From NCBI RefSeq assembly GCF_900116225.1, contig NZ_FOZZ01000009.1, positions 103,412 through 167,411 on the forward strand: a stretch of DNA of 64,000 nucleotides, written 5' to 3'. Position 1 is the stretch's first letter. Each line of letters starts with the position of its first letter. Made by a program: the position numbers and the translations under genes. The notes beneath the pieces are model-generated. The model was not told the DNA's origin. It saw only the letters and a program-made list of their open reading frames with translations, and did no database searches. Positions 45,300 to 53,627 of this stretch are shown one piece after another. This stretch comes from Sphingobacterium wenxiniae (lineage in GTDB: Bacteria > Bacteroidota > Bacteroidia > Sphingobacteriales > Sphingobacteriaceae).

Positions 45300-48179
45300 T
45301 TACTTCAGTAACTCCTGTATATCCTCCGTTGTTAAGGATTTGATAAAGCTTTCCTCGGTCGTGATAAGCGCCGATGAAAGTGCCTTTTTCCGTTTCTGTA
45401 GGGCGAGTATCTTCTCTTCTACAGTATCCTTGCTAATAAACTTATAGATAAACACATTCTTGGTCTGCCCGATACGGTGTGAACGGTCGATGGCTTGCTG
45501 TTCCACAGCAGGGTTCCACCATGGATCCAAAATAAAGACATAGTCGGCCTCGGTGAGGTTTAAGCCCACACCACCTGCCTTGATGGAGATGAGGAAAACA
45601 CGCGTCTGTTCGTTATCTTTGAAAGAGGATACGGCTTCAGCTCGGTCACGTGTGTTGCCGTCTAAATAGGCATAAGTAACTTTCTGTTTGTCAAAATGTT
45701 CACGAAAGAGTTGGAGATGTTTCACAAACTGAGAAAATATCAAAACTTTGTGTCCTTCAGCAGTGATAGCATCCAACATTTCGACAACCGCCTCAAATTT
45801 TCCTGAGGGCATTTCGGTTTCTTCCTCCAGCATCCTTGGGTGATTTGCTAATTGACGTAATTTGGTCAAGCCTTGCAGGAGCACAATCTGATTGCCTTTG
45901 CCATTCTGTTGTAGGCTGTTGTCCAATAGGGCATTACGGTACTCGGACTTGATAGCTTCATATTGTTCTGCTTGTTCCTCGGTCATCTGACAGAAAATGG
46001 TCTGCTCCGTCTTCGGAGGTAGTTCTTTGGCGACTTGGTCCTTCGTGCGGCGCAAGATGAAAGGCTTGATAATGGCCTGCAAACGCAAAGCTTTTTCTTC
46101 TTCTTTTTTCTTTTCTATAGGAAGCACGAACTCCTTCTGGAAATAGCTGTATGAGCCTAATAGCCCAGCATTGGCAAAATGCATCTGTGACCAGATATCG
46201 GATACGGAATTCTCGATTGGTGTACCGCTTAATGCCAGCTTATGCCGACTTTTTAAGGTTTTTATAACTTTGAATGCCTTTGATGTAGGGTTTTTGATAT
46301 GCTGACTCTCATCCAGGATGATATAATTGAAAAAGAACTTACCGAGCATAGTCTCGTCACTGCGTACGATGCCATACGTAGTAAGAATCAAATCGAAGTG
46401 CGAAAAGCCAAAATTGTCCCGAAGTCGATTGCTTCCTGTATGGATGTGAATACGAAGTTGCGGCGCAAACTTTTCGGCTTCCTTCTGCCAATTGTATAAA
46501 AGGGAGGTAGGTAGAATCAATAACGATGTTTTCGGGTGTTCAGAACCTTTTAGATCCTCCTTCTGTTTCTGTAGCAGAGCCAATGTCTGGACGGTTTTTC
46601 CTAAGCCCATATCGTCGGCAAGACAGCCACCAAATTTGAAACGTTGGAGGAAATGAAACCAATTGTAGCCTGCTTTTTGGTAAGGACGGAGTATGCCATT
46701 AAAATGTACAGGCATCGGTATGTCTTCGATGCTTTCGAAATCCAGGAGCTTTTCTAATTTGCGGTGAAAAGATACCTCAGTATGTTCCGAGATTTCATAG
46801 AGAAGTCCGATATGGCTCTTGCTGAGCTTGAGCCCGTCCTTCTTTGTGCTGAACTGGAAAAGGTGTTCGTATTGCGCGAACCATTCTTCTGGAATAAGGG
46901 CAATTTCTCCATTCGGTAAGGTGAATTCCTTGATTTTGTTGAGGATATGCTCCCGTAATTCGATGAAGGGAATTTCATAAGGGCCAAAATGAGCTGTGGC
47001 CTTTACATCAAACCAATCATTGCCTTCCTCAATAGCCATTTCAAGAAGCGTTTTTCCGATAAAGATGTGCTTATCGCTTTTCTCTTGACGGATTTGGAAC
47101 CCCTGTTGCTTTAATTCTTCTTGATGAATCCCTAACCAATCTATGATACTGATATTTTTATCGCTGGGGAGATAGGAGCCAAATAAAGCATCCTTTTTGT
47201 ATAATCCAGCCTTTTCCAAGGCTTCCGTTTTATGCTGTTCCCAAGTAAGAGAACGTTTGATCCGATGGAAAGTGTAATAATCCTTTTCTTCGTCATAAGT
47301 AAGGCTTACACGTATAGGGTGCTCGGCTCCTGCAGAAAATTCATGCTCCCCGTATTCAAAAAAGAGTTGGATGAAAGATTCACCATCTTCTACATAATAG
47401 AGCTTCAGTACAGGGGATGCATTTTCCCTGTGGGTTTTAATGTCGAAGCCTTCGGCATATACGTGGTGTTTTTCAATCAAGCCCGTGACGAAGGTCTCGA
47501 AGTACTTTCTTTCTGTTGCCCGGGCAACGGCGATATAACGTTTGTTCAGGAAAGGACTGAGTTTCTTCCCATCGACATCGTCCTCAAAGTAATATAAAGT
47601 GTTTTCGAGAAGTAACCAAGCTTGTTTGTTGAGGATAACCTGTGCTCCCTTATACATAAAGTCTAATCGATGACCTTGGTACTTTAGTGTAGGGAAATAA
47701 CGTGTCTCTGTCTCGTTGCGCCGAAAATGAAAAAGAATAGAAGTCGGTTCGCTGGCAATTTGTAAGGGTTGGTTAGCGGGATAACCATCTTTACTCATGA
47801 GAAAAAAGGGTTTGTTCCCGATTTTTTGAAGGACATCTAACATTTTTTGTTCGATGCGTGGACGTAGATAGTCGAAGGCTTTCTGGTCGAAGACCTTGCC
47901 AAAAAAGTCAAGAGGGCGCATAGCCTTTTTGTTGTACTTTTTGATGATGTTGGTTTGTTCAATATCGTCCAACAGTTTGATGATGCGCCGGTCGGTGTCA
48001 TCTAATGCCGATGCATAATCCCCGATAGTATTCGTGAAAATACGTTTGTAGCTCAGCGAATAGCTCCCGTTAGGGTTTAACTGTACGATATGTGGCTCGA
48101 TAAGATAACCGAGGTAGGGATGTTCCCCTAAGGAATAAACTAATTTAAATGGTAATTTACTATCGACGTTCTGCATCAA
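45300..48179 (-). CDS. SNF2-family helicase
   Basis: 959 residues. The SNF2 ATPase motor occupies the second half: motif I DDMGLGKTVQTLALL near residue 525, the DEAH-box equivalent ILDESQHIKN, then the C-terminal helicase lobe (FSQFVKHLQLFREHF, GGVGLNLTEADYVFILDPWW, QQAIDRSHRIGQ). The first ~480 residues match the long N-terminal region of bacterial SNF2 proteins and lack a recognised zinc-binding SWIM motif. Such proteins remodel nucleic-acid complexes; the substrate is unknown. Converges on the pigment cluster with only 15 bp between. Confidence 0.92.
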   Translation of the reverse strand: MMQNVDSKLPFKLVYSLGEHPYLGYLIEPHIVQLNPNGSYSLSYKRIFTNTIGDYASALDDTDRRIIKLLDDIEQTNIIKKYNKKAMRPLDFFGKVFDQKAFDYLRPRIEQKMLDVLQKIGNKPFFLMSKDGYPANQPLQIASEPTSILFHFRRNETETRYFPTLKYQGHRLDFMYKGAQVILNKQAWLLLENTLYYFEDDVDGKKLSPFLNKRYIAVARATERKYFETFVTGLIEKHHVYAEGFDIKTHRENASPVLKLYYVEDGESFIQLFFEYGEHEFSAGAEHPIRVSLTYDEEKDYYTFHRIKRSLTWEQHKTEALEKAGLYKKDALFGSYLPSDKNISIIDWLGIHQEELKQQGFQIRQEKSDKHIFIGKTLLEMAIEEGNDWFDVKATAHFGPYEIPFIELREHILNKIKEFTLPNGEIALIPEEWFAQYEHLFQFSTKKDGLKLSKSHIGLLYEISEHTEVSFHRKLEKLLDFESIEDIPMPVHFNGILRPYQKAGYNWFHFLQRFKFGGCLADDMGLGKTVQTLALLQKQKEDLKGSEHPKTSLLILPTSLLYNWQKEAEKFAPQLRIHIHTGSNRLRDNFGFSHFDLILTTYGIVRSDETMLGKFFFNYIILDESQHIKNPTSKAFKVIKTLKSRHKLALSGTPIENSVSDIWSQMHFANAGLLGSYSYFQKEFVLPIEKKKEEEKALRLQAIIKPFILRRTKDQVAKELPPKTEQTIFCQMTEEQAEQYEAIKSEYRNALLDNSLQQNGKGNQIVLLQGLTKLRQLANHPRMLEEETEMPSGKFEAVVEMLDAITAEGHKVLIFSQFVKHLQLFREHFDKQKVTYAYLDGNTRDRAEAVSSFKDNEQTRVFLISIKAGGVGLNLTEADYVFILDPWWNPAVEQQAIDRSHRIGQTKNVFIYKFISKDTVEEKILALQKRKKALSSALITTEESFIKSLTTEDIQELLK

Positions 48180-48251
48180 TGATTGTCCTCTGCTTTCAAA
48201 AAAGGTTCTAAAGATGCAGATAATAAATGGGAATACAAATAGCTTAAGCGT

Positions 48252-48294
48252 TTAATTGGTTAAAGGCTTAAAGATTAAACATCTAACCAATTAA
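48252..48294 (-). terminator. Hairpin after dapF
   Basis: ttaattggtta (48252-48262) and taaccaattaa (48284-48294) pair exactly around a 21-nt loop. It lies directly after the dapF stop on the minus strand but without a long T run; it may equally be one of the word-repeat spacers of this genome. Confidence 0.4.
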
Positions 48295-48297
48295 CCA

Positions 48298-49083
48298 TTA
48301 CCCCAAATATTCCCCCTCAAATACAAATTCTGCAGGACCTTTCAGCTGAACTTCGGTAAAGTTGTTGCCTTCGCGGTGAAAAGCAATGGAGAGCTGTCCG
48401 CCTAATACGCGAATAGGGATTTCTATGTTTCCTGTTTTATTTTCGTGGATAGCCAAAGCCATAGCTGCAGCAGTGGCTCCAGTGCCACAGGCTAAGGTTT
48501 CATCTTCCACGCCCCGCTCAAAGGTACGTACGAAGTATCCTTCTCCTTCTTTCTCTACGAAGTTGACATTGATGCCCTCGGCTTTATATGTATCGTTGTT
48601 TCGGATTTTGTATCCTTCTTGGTAAACATTGTATGAGCGAAGGTTATCAGTTAACTGAACATAATGGGGTGAACCCGTATTCAGTACGTATGCCTCTCCG
48701 TCATGCTGTATCTCGTGGACCTCAATCATGCCCAATTCGACTTGATTGTCCTCAATATGGGCGATATGCTCACCGTCAACTGCCAAAAAGACAGTTTTTT
48801 TGTCTATAATGCCAAGATCGCGAGCAAAAGCAACGATGCATCTCCCTCCATTGCCACACATTGTTCCTTCTCTACCGTCAGCATTGCAATAAATCATCTC
48901 AAAATCAAAATTTTTTGTATATTGAAGAGCCATGAGACCATCAGCTCCGATGCCGAACCTGCGATCACACATTTTTTGGATTAAATCGACGTTGTTGATG
49001 TCAAAAAGGTTGTTTCTATTGTCGATAAGGATAAAATCATTGCCAGCTCCCTGATATTTTGAAAATTTAATTTTTTGTTTCAT
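48298..49083 (-). CDS. dapF: Diaminopimelate epimerase
   Basis: Converts LL- to meso-diaminopimelate for lysine and peptidoglycan synthesis in the cytosol. The two catalytic cysteines are present in their signatures: Cys76 in EGTMCGNGGRC and Cys199 in ETLACGTGATAAA. 261 residues. TAAATTTG on the minus strand about 35 bp upstream may be its -7 element. The SNF2 gene lies 118 bp downstream on the same strand. Confidence 0.96.
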   Translation of the reverse strand: MKQKIKFSKYQGAGNDFILIDNRNNLFDINNVDLIQKMCDRRFGIGADGLMALQYTKNFDFEMIYCNADGREGTMCGNGGRCIVAFARDLGIIDKKTVFLAVDGEHIAHIEDNQVELGMIEVHEIQHDGEAYVLNTGSPHYVQLTDNLRSYNVYQEGYKIRNNDTYKAEGINVNFVEKEGEGYFVRTFERGVEDETLACGTGATAAAMALAIHENKTGNIEIPIRVLGGQLSIAFHREGNNFTEVQLKGPAEFVFEGEYLG

Positions 49084-49200
49084 GTCCTTGAATTTGTGCT
49101 ACAAATTTAATATTCTTGTTACAAAACCGATGGTCCTTGTTAAATCGTGTTAAAACAGTGACTTAACAGGGTTTAGTTAACATTTTTTAACTGACAAAAC

Positions 49201-49231
49201 TTGTCGTGCCTCGCGGATGGTATTAATTTTG
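49201..49231 (+). promoter_or_regulatory. Promoter of the Do-family protease gene
   Basis: TTG (49201-49203), 20 bp, TAATTTTG (49224-49231). About 54 nt of leader would remain before the ATG at 49292. No heat-shock operator is recognisable. Confidence 0.65.
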
Positions 49232-49291
49232 ACTAAGCCTATTAAGGAAAATTAGACTTATTATTATAAAATTTAAATATAGCAGTAAAAA

Positions 49292-50827
49292 ATGAAGAAA
49301 ATAGGAATAACTTTATTAACAGCGTTGGTAGGAGGCTCGGTTGCTATTGGAGGGTATAAAATCTTTGAGAAAAAGCAATCGGATAGTATGACTTTCGAGG
49401 AAAAGCAAAAGGTATATTATGCAAATAATCCGGCCTCGGAAATGATATCCTCAACAGGTAACCCAGATTTTACAGAAGCGGCCGCGGCAGTAATGCCGGG
49501 TGTGGTGCATATCAAAGTAACGGTAACAACCAAAGGCTCGCAGCGAGGTTCATCACCATTCGATATGTTTGAGGAGTTCTTTGGCATGCCACAGCAACGC
49601 CGTTCGCAACCGAGACAACAGCAAGGTTCCGGCTCGGGTGTGATTATCTCGCCGGACGGTTATATTGTAACGAATAACCACGTGGTGGCTGATGCGGATA
49701 AGATTACGGTAGAACTGACGGATCGTAGAACCTTAGAAGCAAAAGTAATCGGTCGTGATCCGGATTTTGACTTAGCTCTAATCAAAGTAAATGCTGATAA
49801 ATTGCCATTCGTTCGTTTTGGCAACTCTGATAACTTGCGTATTGGAGAATGGGTGTTGGCTGTAGGTTATCCATTGGGGTTACAATCTACGGTAACAGCA
49901 GGTATTGTCAGTGCAAAAGGCCGGGAACTTGGTCTTTTGGGTGATAGACAACAACGTTCGCCTTATGAATATCCATCAGATGAACCTATGGTGAATACGG
50001 CTATTGAATCGTTTATACAAACCGATGCTGTAATTAACCGAGGTAACAGTGGCGGTGCATTAGTCAATGCTCGTGGAGAGTTGGTTGGTATCAATACCGC
50101 AATTATGTCACCAACAGGGGCGTATGCTGGCTACGGATATGCCATTCCTGTAAGTTTGGTGTCTAAGATTATGGATGACTTCAAGGAGTTTGGAGTTGTT
50201 CAACGTGGATATGTGGGTATTCAGTACCAGCCTATTAATGAGGCAACACGCGAAAGATTGAATGTCGATGATTTATATGGTTTGTATGTGGCTGATGTTG
50301 TTAAAGACGGAGCTGCCGAGAATGCTGGTATCAAAAAGGGAGATATACTTACCAAGATCGAAGGCAATACCATTTATTCATCTGCTGATCTTCAGGAGCG
50401 CGTTGCGCGATTGCGTCCGGGTGATAAGGTAAAGATTACGTATAAACGTGATGGTAAGGAAAAAGATGTAACATTGACGTTGAAAGCGCAGGATACGAAG
50501 AAAGCTGATGAAGTAAGTGAAGAATCAAAACGTAGCGCTACAGAAATCTACAACAAGCTGGGTGCAAGCTTTGTGCCTGCAACAGATAAGCAGAAAAAAG
50601 ATTTAGGTGTAAATTCAGGTGTCGTGGTTACGCAAGTGCGACGTGGTGGAATATTTGATTACTTCGGTGTAGAGCAAGGCTTGGTTATTACACATGTTAA
50701 TGATAAGGCGGTGAATAATGCTGATGAAGTTGAGTCTGCCCTTGGCGAGACAAAACGGAATATTGTTCGTGTGAAAGGAGTTTCTGCACGAGGTTCGGTT
50801 GAACTGAATTTCCCTGTAGAATATTAA
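49292..50827 (+). CDS. degQ: Do/DegQ-family periplasmic serine protease
   Basis: HtrA-type protease and chaperone for misfolded envelope proteins. 511 residues: an N-terminal signal/anchor (MKKIGITLLTALVGGSVAIG), trypsin-like domain with triad His130 (VTNNHVVAD), Asp160 (DPDFDLALIKV) and Ser253 (NRGNSGGALVNA), then two PDZ domains (~290-380 and ~430-505). A Q/R-rich loop (RRSQPRQQQGSG) corresponds to the LA loop. Assignment to Deg-P, -Q or -S cannot be made by sight. Monocistronic between a clear promoter and a terminator. Confidence 0.92.
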   Translation: MKKIGITLLTALVGGSVAIGGYKIFEKKQSDSMTFEEKQKVYYANNPASEMISSTGNPDFTEAAAAVMPGVVHIKVTVTTKGSQRGSSPFDMFEEFFGMPQQRRSQPRQQQGSGSGVIISPDGYIVTNNHVVADADKITVELTDRRTLEAKVIGRDPDFDLALIKVNADKLPFVRFGNSDNLRIGEWVLAVGYPLGLQSTVTAGIVSAKGRELGLLGDRQQRSPYEYPSDEPMVNTAIESFIQTDAVINRGNSGGALVNARGELVGINTAIMSPTGAYAGYGYAIPVSLVSKIMDDFKEFGVVQRGYVGIQYQPINEATRERLNVDDLYGLYVADVVKDGAAENAGIKKGDILTKIEGNTIYSSADLQERVARLRPGDKVKITYKRDGKEKDVTLTLKAQDTKKADEVSEESKRSATEIYNKLGASFVPATDKQKKDLGVNSGVVVTQVRRGGIFDYFGVEQGLVITHVNDKAVNNADEVESALGETKRNIVRVKGVSARGSVELNFPVEY

Positions 50828-50854
50828 TTGAAACATTTTTATTGTTGGTTTTGG

Positions 50855-50883
50855 AAAGGTAGACCTTAGGGTCTGCCTTTTTT
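50855..50883 (+). terminator. Terminator after the Do-family protease gene
   Basis: Stem aaaggtagacc / ggtctgccttt (one G-T pair, 4-nt loop) followed by a T run. Confidence 0.85.
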
Positions 50884-50923
50884 GCTTGTGTTTTAAAACG
50901 TAGGCAATTAAAAAATAGAATAT

Positions 50924-50931
50924 TACTTTTG
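50924..50931 (+). promoter_or_regulatory. -7 element immediately before the LMW-PTP start codon
   Basis: TACTTTTG ends only 4 nt before the ATG at 50936. Transcription would start at or next to the start codon, giving a leaderless mRNA. No -33 TTG is obvious. Confidence 0.5.
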
Positions 50932-50935
50932 AGCT

Positions 50936-51379
50936 ATGAAAATTTTAATGGTTTGCTTGGGAAATATATGCCGTTCGCCGCTGGCACATGGTGTTATGCA
51001 GCATTTGGTGGATGAAGAAGGGTTAGGTTGGTCTATTGATTCGGCCGGGACAGGTGATTGGCATGTAGGTGAGGCCCCGGATAGACGCTCTATTGCTGTC
51101 GCGAAAAAATATGGTGTGGATATTTCTACGCAAAGAGCCCAGCAGTTTTTATCACCGTTCTTTGCTTCCTACGATCATATCTTTGTGATGGATGAGAGCA
51201 ACTATAGAAATGTGCTGTCTTTGACAAATGACGAAAAGGAACGGTCAAAAGTACGGATGTTTTTAAAGGAAGGGATTGTACCGGATCCGTATTACGATGC
51301 CAATCAATTTGAACCCGTTTACCAGATGGTAGAAAAGCGGTGTCGTGAATTGATTGCTGAACTGCGTGGTGAGGCATAG
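50936..51379 (+). CDS. Low-molecular-weight protein-tyrosine phosphatase
   Basis: 147 residues. The P-loop CX5R motif is at the very N terminus (Cys7-Arg13 in VCLGNICRSP), and the general-acid segment VPDPYYD lies near residue 120. Family members dephosphorylate tyrosines, in bacteria often on exopolysaccharide-linked kinases, or act on small phosphates; no kinase partner is adjacent here. A -7 promoter element directly abuts the start, suggesting leaderless translation. Confidence 0.94.
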   Translation: MKILMVCLGNICRSPLAHGVMQHLVDEEGLGWSIDSAGTGDWHVGEAPDRRSIAVAKKYGVDISTQRAQQFLSPFFASYDHIFVMDESNYRNVLSLTNDEKERSKVRMFLKEGIVPDPYYDANQFEPVYQMVEKRCRELIAELRGEA

Positions 51380-51427
51380 CTATTAAGGAAGCAGAGGGCA
51401 CAACAAAAAACTTTTTAGAAAAACGCC

Positions 51428-51459
51428 TCATTGCGAGGAGAAACGACAAAGCAATGACG
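51428..51459. repeat. Degenerate copy of the tcattgcgagga repeat
   Basis: tcattgcgagga (51428-51439) and gcaatgacg (51451-51459) match the outer ends of the larger inverted repeat at 53496-53570; the inner part is deleted. TCATTGC can pair with GCAATGA. Confidence 0.6.
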
Positions 51460-51520
51460 ATAAGCGGTTGAAGGAAATCTGTTGTGTATCCAAGGGAACA
51501 AACGTATTGCAAATTTTTAC

Positions 51521-51528
51521 TACTTTTG
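51521..51528 (+). promoter_or_regulatory. -7 element just upstream of the gene at 51537
   Basis: TACTTTTG, 8 nt before the ATG. With a start point about 7 nt downstream the message would be leaderless or nearly so. Confidence 0.5.
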
Positions 51529-51536
51529 GCATAGAT

Positions 51537-51887
51537 ATGAAAGCTTCAGAAATAAATAAGAAATGGGCTGTTTTGCAGGGGCACATAGCGCGTGATTTTG
51601 ATATGGAACTGCCAGATATTAAGGTGATGCTTTTTTTGATTGGCGTTCAGGAATTAGGTAAGGGACCAAATACCTTTTCGAAAAGAGAAAAGGAAGAACT
51701 TATGCATATTGCCAACTGTCGCCTGTTCAGTGCTATGGGATTTTATGAGCTGAAAGGCTTGGATGAAGAAGGTTGGCCACATTGGGAATTGGTGAAACCT
51801 ATCCCTAATTATACGCTTTTGGAACAGGAACTTATCATGAAATCATTGATGGTGGATTATTTTGCTGACACGTATGTATTGGATTAG
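51537..51887 (+). CDS. Conserved hypothetical protein
   Basis: 116 residues, soluble, no signal peptide. The first ATG with sensible context is 51537; an upstream in-frame ATG at 51468 would run through a degenerate repeat and the promoter. Notable segments are MELPDIKVMLFLIGVQELGK, FSKREKEELMHIANCRLFSA and DEEGWPHWELV. It looks like a well-conserved Bacteroidota protein of unknown function; no family name can be given. Confidence 0.7.
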   Translation: MKASEINKKWAVLQGHIARDFDMELPDIKVMLFLIGVQELGKGPNTFSKREKEELMHIANCRLFSAMGFYELKGLDEEGWPHWELVKPIPNYTLLEQELIMKSLMVDYFADTYVLD

Positions 51888-51944
51888 TCCGCTGAGGTGA
51901 ACAGGGAGTGTGAAAAAATAACATTGTAAAATAGAAATAAAAAA

Positions 51945-52709
51945 GTGAAGAACTTAATTAAGAAATGTTTGGCTTTAGTGCTGTTCTTAGCATTAGCAGG
52001 GAGCGTAATGGCGGAAACACCGCTTTATCATTATGTGTTAATCAAAACCGATAAAGGTGACTGCTTGTTGCGATTGTACAATGAGACGCCGAAACATCGG
52101 GACAACTTTGTCAAATTGACTAAAGAGGGTTATTTCGATAGCTTATTGTTTCACCGTGTTATCCATAATTTTATGGTACAGGGAGGAGACCCTGATTCAC
52201 GCTATGCTGCGGAAAAGCAGGCATTGGGTAATGGTGGCCCGGATTATAAAATCAATGCAGAGATCCAGGACGGTTTATTCCATAGAAAGGGAACAATAGG
52301 CGCTGCACGGGATAATAATCCAGGAAAGCAGTCTTCTGCATCCCAATTCTATTTGGTGCAAGGTCGTGTATTCACAGATACCGCCCTGGATTCACTGGAA
52401 CAATTTCGTATGCAGGGCAAGAAATTTTCCCCAGAGCAACGGGAAGCCTATAAGACCGTGGGAGGAACGCCTCATTTAGATGGTAATTATACCGTCTTTG
52501 GGGAATTGTTGAATGGTATTGAAACGATTGATAAGATAGCAGAAGTGAAAACAGACGAGCGGGACAGACCTCTACAGGATGTGCGCATGTCTATGACTGT
52601 CTTGACGCGTAGAGAAGCGTTGAACCTGGAGCGTGAAGCACAAGGGTTGAAACCGAAGACTGGTTTTTTTACAAGATTTTTTGACCTGTTTTCTTCTAAA
52701 GATTATTAA
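51945..52709 (+). CDS. Secreted cyclophilin-type peptidyl-prolyl isomerase
   Basis: 254 residues. GTG start (51945) followed by a signal peptide (MKNLIKKCLALVLFLALAGS, cleavage near VMA). The cyclophilin core shows FHRVIHNFMVQGGDP and SSASQFYLVQGR, then resumes at DGNYTVFGELLNGIETI. Between them an insert of ~35 residues (FTDTALDSLEQFRMQGKKFS onward) and a C-terminal tail make it longer than the usual ~170-residue core. Expected to assist folding of periplasmic proteins. The stop overlaps the xth start by one base (TAATG). Confidence 0.92.
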   Translation: MKNLIKKCLALVLFLALAGSVMAETPLYHYVLIKTDKGDCLLRLYNETPKHRDNFVKLTKEGYFDSLLFHRVIHNFMVQGGDPDSRYAAEKQALGNGGPDYKINAEIQDGLFHRKGTIGAARDNNPGKQSSASQFYLVQGRVFTDTALDSLEQFRMQGKKFSPEQREAYKTVGGTPHLDGNYTVFGELLNGIETIDKIAEVKTDERDRPLQDVRMSMTVLTRREALNLEREAQGLKPKTGFFTRFFDLFSSKDY

Positions 52710-53479
52710 TGAAGATTGTTACTTACAATGTGAATGGCCTGCGTGCAGCTTTGAAAAAAGACTGGTTGGGCTGGCTGAAGGAGGTCGATGCTGATGTAGT
52801 CTGTTTACAGGAGATTAAAGCTACAAAGGATCAGATACCGGAAATCTATCTCTTAGAAGAAATGGGGTACGAACATTATTGGTACCCGGCACAGAAAAAA
52901 GGTTATAGCGGTACGGCAATTTTTACCCGAATCACACCCAATCATGTGGAATATGGATGTGGTCATGAAGATTACGATTTTGAGGGACGCATCATTCGTG
53001 CTGATTTTGATAACCTTTCTGTTATCAGCACTTATTTTCCTTCAGGAACTACGGGAGATATTCGGCAGGATTTTAAATACAGATTCTTGGATGACTTTCA
53101 GCAATATAGCGATAAGCTGCTGTTGGAGAAACCGAATCTGGTAGTTTCTGGTGATTACAATATTTGCCATCGGGCTATTGATATCCATAACCCAAAGTCG
53201 AACGCCAATACATCAGGATTTTTACCTGCTGAGCGAGAATGGATGGAGAATTTTATTAATTCCGGATATGTGGATTCTTTCCGCCATCTGCATCCTGAAC
53301 CACATAATTATAGTTGGTGGAGCTATCGCGCAGGAGCGAGGGCCAGAAATTTAGGATGGCGTATTGACTACAATATGGTGTCAAAAGGATTGGAAAGCAG
53401 GATTAAGGGGGCGAAGATTTTATCAGAAGCAGTGCATTCAGATCATTGCCCTGTTTTACTGGAATTGGAATCACTTTAG
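52709..53479 (+). CDS. xth: Exodeoxyribonuclease III / AP endonuclease
   Basis: Cuts DNA at abasic sites and removes 3' blocks in base-excision repair. 256 residues, EEP fold: catalytic Glu in VCLQEIKA near residue 34, STYFPSG, the SGDYNICH region with its Asp and Asn, and the C-terminal SDHCPVLLEL with the essential Asp-His pair. Translationally coupled to the isomerase gene by a one-base overlap. Followed by a 75-bp inverted repeat. Confidence 0.95.
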   Translation: MKIVTYNVNGLRAALKKDWLGWLKEVDADVVCLQEIKATKDQIPEIYLLEEMGYEHYWYPAQKKGYSGTAIFTRITPNHVEYGCGHEDYDFEGRIIRADFDNLSVISTYFPSGTTGDIRQDFKYRFLDDFQQYSDKLLLEKPNLVVSGDYNICHRAIDIHNPKSNANTSGFLPAEREWMENFINSGYVDSFRHLHPEPHNYSWWSYRAGARARNLGWRIDYNMVSKGLESRIKGAKILSEAVHSDHCPVLLELESL

Positions 53480-53495
53480 GATAAAAAAATGTCAT

Positions 53496-53570
53496 CGTCA
53501 TTGCGAGGAACGAAGCAATCTGATGACATTAGAAACGCAGATTGCTTCGTCATTCTTCCTCGCAATGACG
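53496..53570. repeat. Large inverted repeat (tcattgcgaggaa family) between xth and prfB
   Basis: Left arm 53496-53521 (cgtcattgcgaggaacgaag then caatct) and right arm 53539-53570 are complementary apart from 6 extra bases in the right arm. The loop is 17 nt. A T-rich tract follows, so it could also terminate xth. A degenerate copy is at 51428-51459. Confidence 0.8.
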
Positions 53571-53627
53571 CGTTTTTGTTAAATTAGTTTTGTCAAAAGC
53601 TAAAAGAAATTGGATTAGAAAAGAGAT

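Noticed and set aside
51468..51536. Longer N terminus (23 residues) of the hypothetical protein at 51537
   Set aside because: It would be encoded by promoter sequence next to a degenerate repeat and is cysteine-rich, unlike the rest of the protein.
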